From positions 1 through 64,000 of the forward strand of contig NW_027018152.1 in NCBI RefSeq assembly GCF_032854445.1: a stretch of DNA of 64,000 nt, given 5' to 3'. Within the stretch, counting starts at the first letter, position 1; each line of letters begins with the position of its first letter. This document shows, piece by piece, positions 62,538 to 64,000 of this stretch. The stretch is from Liolophura sinensis. Its lineage: Eukaryota; Mollusca; Polyplacophora; Chitonida; Chitonidae. Under the pieces are notes generated by a model. The model ran no database searches, was not told where the DNA came from, and was given only the letters and a program-made list of their open reading frames with translations. The translations under genes and the position numbers were made by a program.

Positions 62538-64000
62538 TATTCAACTTTTGACTATAAGTTATGTGCCCTTCGGTAGCCCAGAAGACGTCAAATCTTTGGG
62601 CTGAGCCCATTTAACTCACCCAGCAATTGTCCTTACTTCTAAGTCCAAGAAAATCTCAATGTCTTTATCTACGTGTAGAAAAACTACACCATTTGTACAT
62701 GAAAAACACAAGGTACTTGATACAGTCTGCTGTAAAAAGTACAACTGAACACTGACCCACTTCAGTAAGGTGCAAAAAGATTCGGAATTGAGCCAGGCAT
62801 CGGCAGCTGTTGAAAAATTGCAAATTTCCCTGGTTTCCATGGAGTAAGAGCCGTTGCTACGCACGTGATTATGACATAAATGATATTTCAATTGTCGCTA
62901 CAGCCAAAAGTATTGGTCGGAGAGCAACGCGGATTGCACCATTCGATTTCTCGTCACAAAATACGTCGGATTAGTCTCTTACTAGTAGCACTGGAACAGT
63001 TTTTCCACTTTTGCATTTTTGCCTGGTCTTTTTGTTAATTGAAACTGGCTACACTGTACTCTGTACAATCGCGACTGGTCATTACTATATTCAACTTTTG
63101 ACTATAAGTTATGTGCCCTTCGGTAGCCAGAAGACGTCAAATCTTTCGGCTAAGTCCATTTAACTCACCCAGCTATTGTCTTACTTCTAAGTCCAAGACA
63201 ATCTCAATGTCTTTATCTACGTGTAGAAAAACCAGACCATTTGTACATAAAAAACACAAGGTACTTGATACAGTCTGCTGTAAAAAGTACAACTAAACAC
63301 TGACCCACATTTATAAGGTGCCAAAAGATACGGAATTTGGCCAGGCATCGGCAGGTGTTAAAAAATTGCAAATATCCCTGGTTTCCATGGAGTAAGAGCC
63401 GTTTGCTGGGCACGTGATTATGACATCAATATTCATTGAATTGTCGCTACAGCCAAAAGTATTGGTCGGAGAGCAATGCGGTTTGCACCATTCGATTTCT
63501 CGTCACAAAATACGTCGGATTAGTCTCTTACCAGCAGCACTGGAACAGTTTTTCCACTTTTGCATTTTTGCCTGGTCTTTTTGTTAATTGAAATCGGCTA
63601 CACTGTACTCTGTACAATCGCGACTGGTCATTACTATATTCAACTTTTGACTATAAGTTATGTGCCCTTCGGTAGCCAGAAGGCGTCAAATCTTTGGGCT
63701 AAGCCCATTTAACTCACCCAGCAATTGCCTTACTTCTAAGTCGAAGACAATCTCAATGTCTTTATCTACGTGTAGAAAAACCACACCATTTGTACATAAA
63801 AAAACACAAGGTACTTGATACAGTCTGCTGTAAAAAGTACAACTAAACACTGACCCACATTTATAAGGTGCCAAAAGATGTGGAATTGGGCCAGGCATCG
63901 GCAGCTGTTAAAAAATTGCAAATATCCCTGGTTTCCATGGAGTAAGAGCCGTGCTGGGCACGTGATTATGACATAAATGATCATTGATCTTTCGCTACAG
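62538..64000. repeat. Final monomers H, I, L (last one cut by the window edge)
   Basis: Monomer starts are 62538 (H, AAACTACACC), 63088 (I-like, GGCAGGTGTT and TCAATATTCATTG) and 63637 (L, AAGTCGAAGACAATC and CATTGATCTTTCGC), the last with only 364 bases in the window. The array evidently continues beyond 64,000. Small indels (GGTAGCCAGAAG, GTTTGCTGGGC, GCCGTGCTGG) are frequent. Confidence 0.85.

Larger units (their letters stand above)
1..64000. repeat. 549-bp satellite DNA array, head to tail, whole window
   Basis: The same roughly 549-bp sequence recurs from the first to the last base, always in one orientation, with no foreign sequence between copies. With TATTCAACTT as phase anchor, 116 monomer starts are found (examples: 1, 554, 1106, 8197, 15334, 22467, 30148, 38383, 46069, 54303, 60891, 63637). 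From 8197 to about 60 kb nearly all spacings are 546-550 bp, most exactly 549. Monomers differ by scattered substitutions that fall into recurring subfamily combinations. Established knowledge: long homogeneous tandem arrays with higher-order periodicity are typical of eukaryotic pericentromeric, centromeric or subtelomeric heterochromatin. The location and the organism are not shown by the sequence. No telomeric repeat and no transposon insertion was seen. Confidence 0.99.

Noticed and set aside
1-64000. CRISPR array
   Set aside because: The repeat unit is about 549 bp and is contiguous with itself. There are no short direct repeats separated by unique spacers and no cas genes.
1-64000. CENP-B box
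   Set aside because: I looked for the TTCG....A..CGGG pattern. The TTCGATTTCTCGTC and CTTCGGTAGCCC regions do not fit, so no CENP-B site can be claimed.
1-64000. Mobile element or viral insertion
   Set aside because: No long terminal repeat, terminal inverted repeat, target-site duplication, poly(A) tail or recognisable transposase, integrase or polymerase motif interrupts the array on either strand.
1-64000. Ribosomal DNA spacer or telomere repeat
   Set aside because: No rRNA-like sequence and no short telomeric repeat such as TTAGG or TTAGGG runs were seen; every segment aligns with the satellite monomer.
1-64000. A novel multi-gene biological system
   Set aside because: All open frames are repeats of the same few satellite frames, broken by common polymorphisms. 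There is no gene content from which a pathway or defence system could be inferred.

Overview
The whole 64 kb window is one uninterrupted head-to-tail array of a satellite DNA with a monomer of about 549 bp. I count 116 monomer starts, using the recurring string TATTCAACTT as an arbitrary phase anchor. The last monomer is cut by the window edge, and two extra truncated monomers are inserted at about 5.2 and 7.6 kb. I see no gene, tRNA, rRNA, CRISPR, transposon, telomeric repeat or unique spacer sequence on either strand, and no inverted monomer. The length, homogeneity and higher-order structure indicate a eukaryotic (probably animal) heterochromatic or centromere-type array. Nothing in the sequence fixes the species, and I do not recognise the monomer.

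Layout. 1-8196: irregular, indel-rich monomers, with two truncated monomers sharing one breakpoint. 8197-15333: fourteen-base-pair-perfect spacing of 549 bp and a 6-monomer higher-order repeat (HOR, 3294 bp) present twice. 15334-20820: mixed monomers with local one-monomer duplications. 20821-35088: a 5-monomer pattern organised into a 10-monomer HOR of about 5.49 kb present twice in tandem. 35089-54851: a 5-monomer block repeated at 3294 bp spacing, 3-monomer HORs (1647 bp) in two places, and parts of the same block recurring 10,980 bp and about 11.53 kb downstream. 54852-64000: a block recurring from 12.08 kb upstream, then a 4-monomer HOR (2196 bp) in two clean copies and a degenerate third.

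There is no gene cooperation to describe. What the sequence records is array evolution: unequal exchange creating HORs of 3, 4, 5/10 and 6 monomers, chimeric monomers, and mosaic subfamilies in which alternative blocks of variants are shuffled. Each monomer also carries conserved dyad elements: a 30-nt imperfect hairpin, a TGTAC-TCT-GTACA dyad, a GGGCT/AGCCC dyad, an AATGATCATT palindrome and a CACGTG E-box-type palindrome. These are the only plausible functional elements I can point to. Long open frames occur on both strands because 549 is a multiple of three, but common polymorphisms switch stop codons on and off in them, so I do not call them genes.
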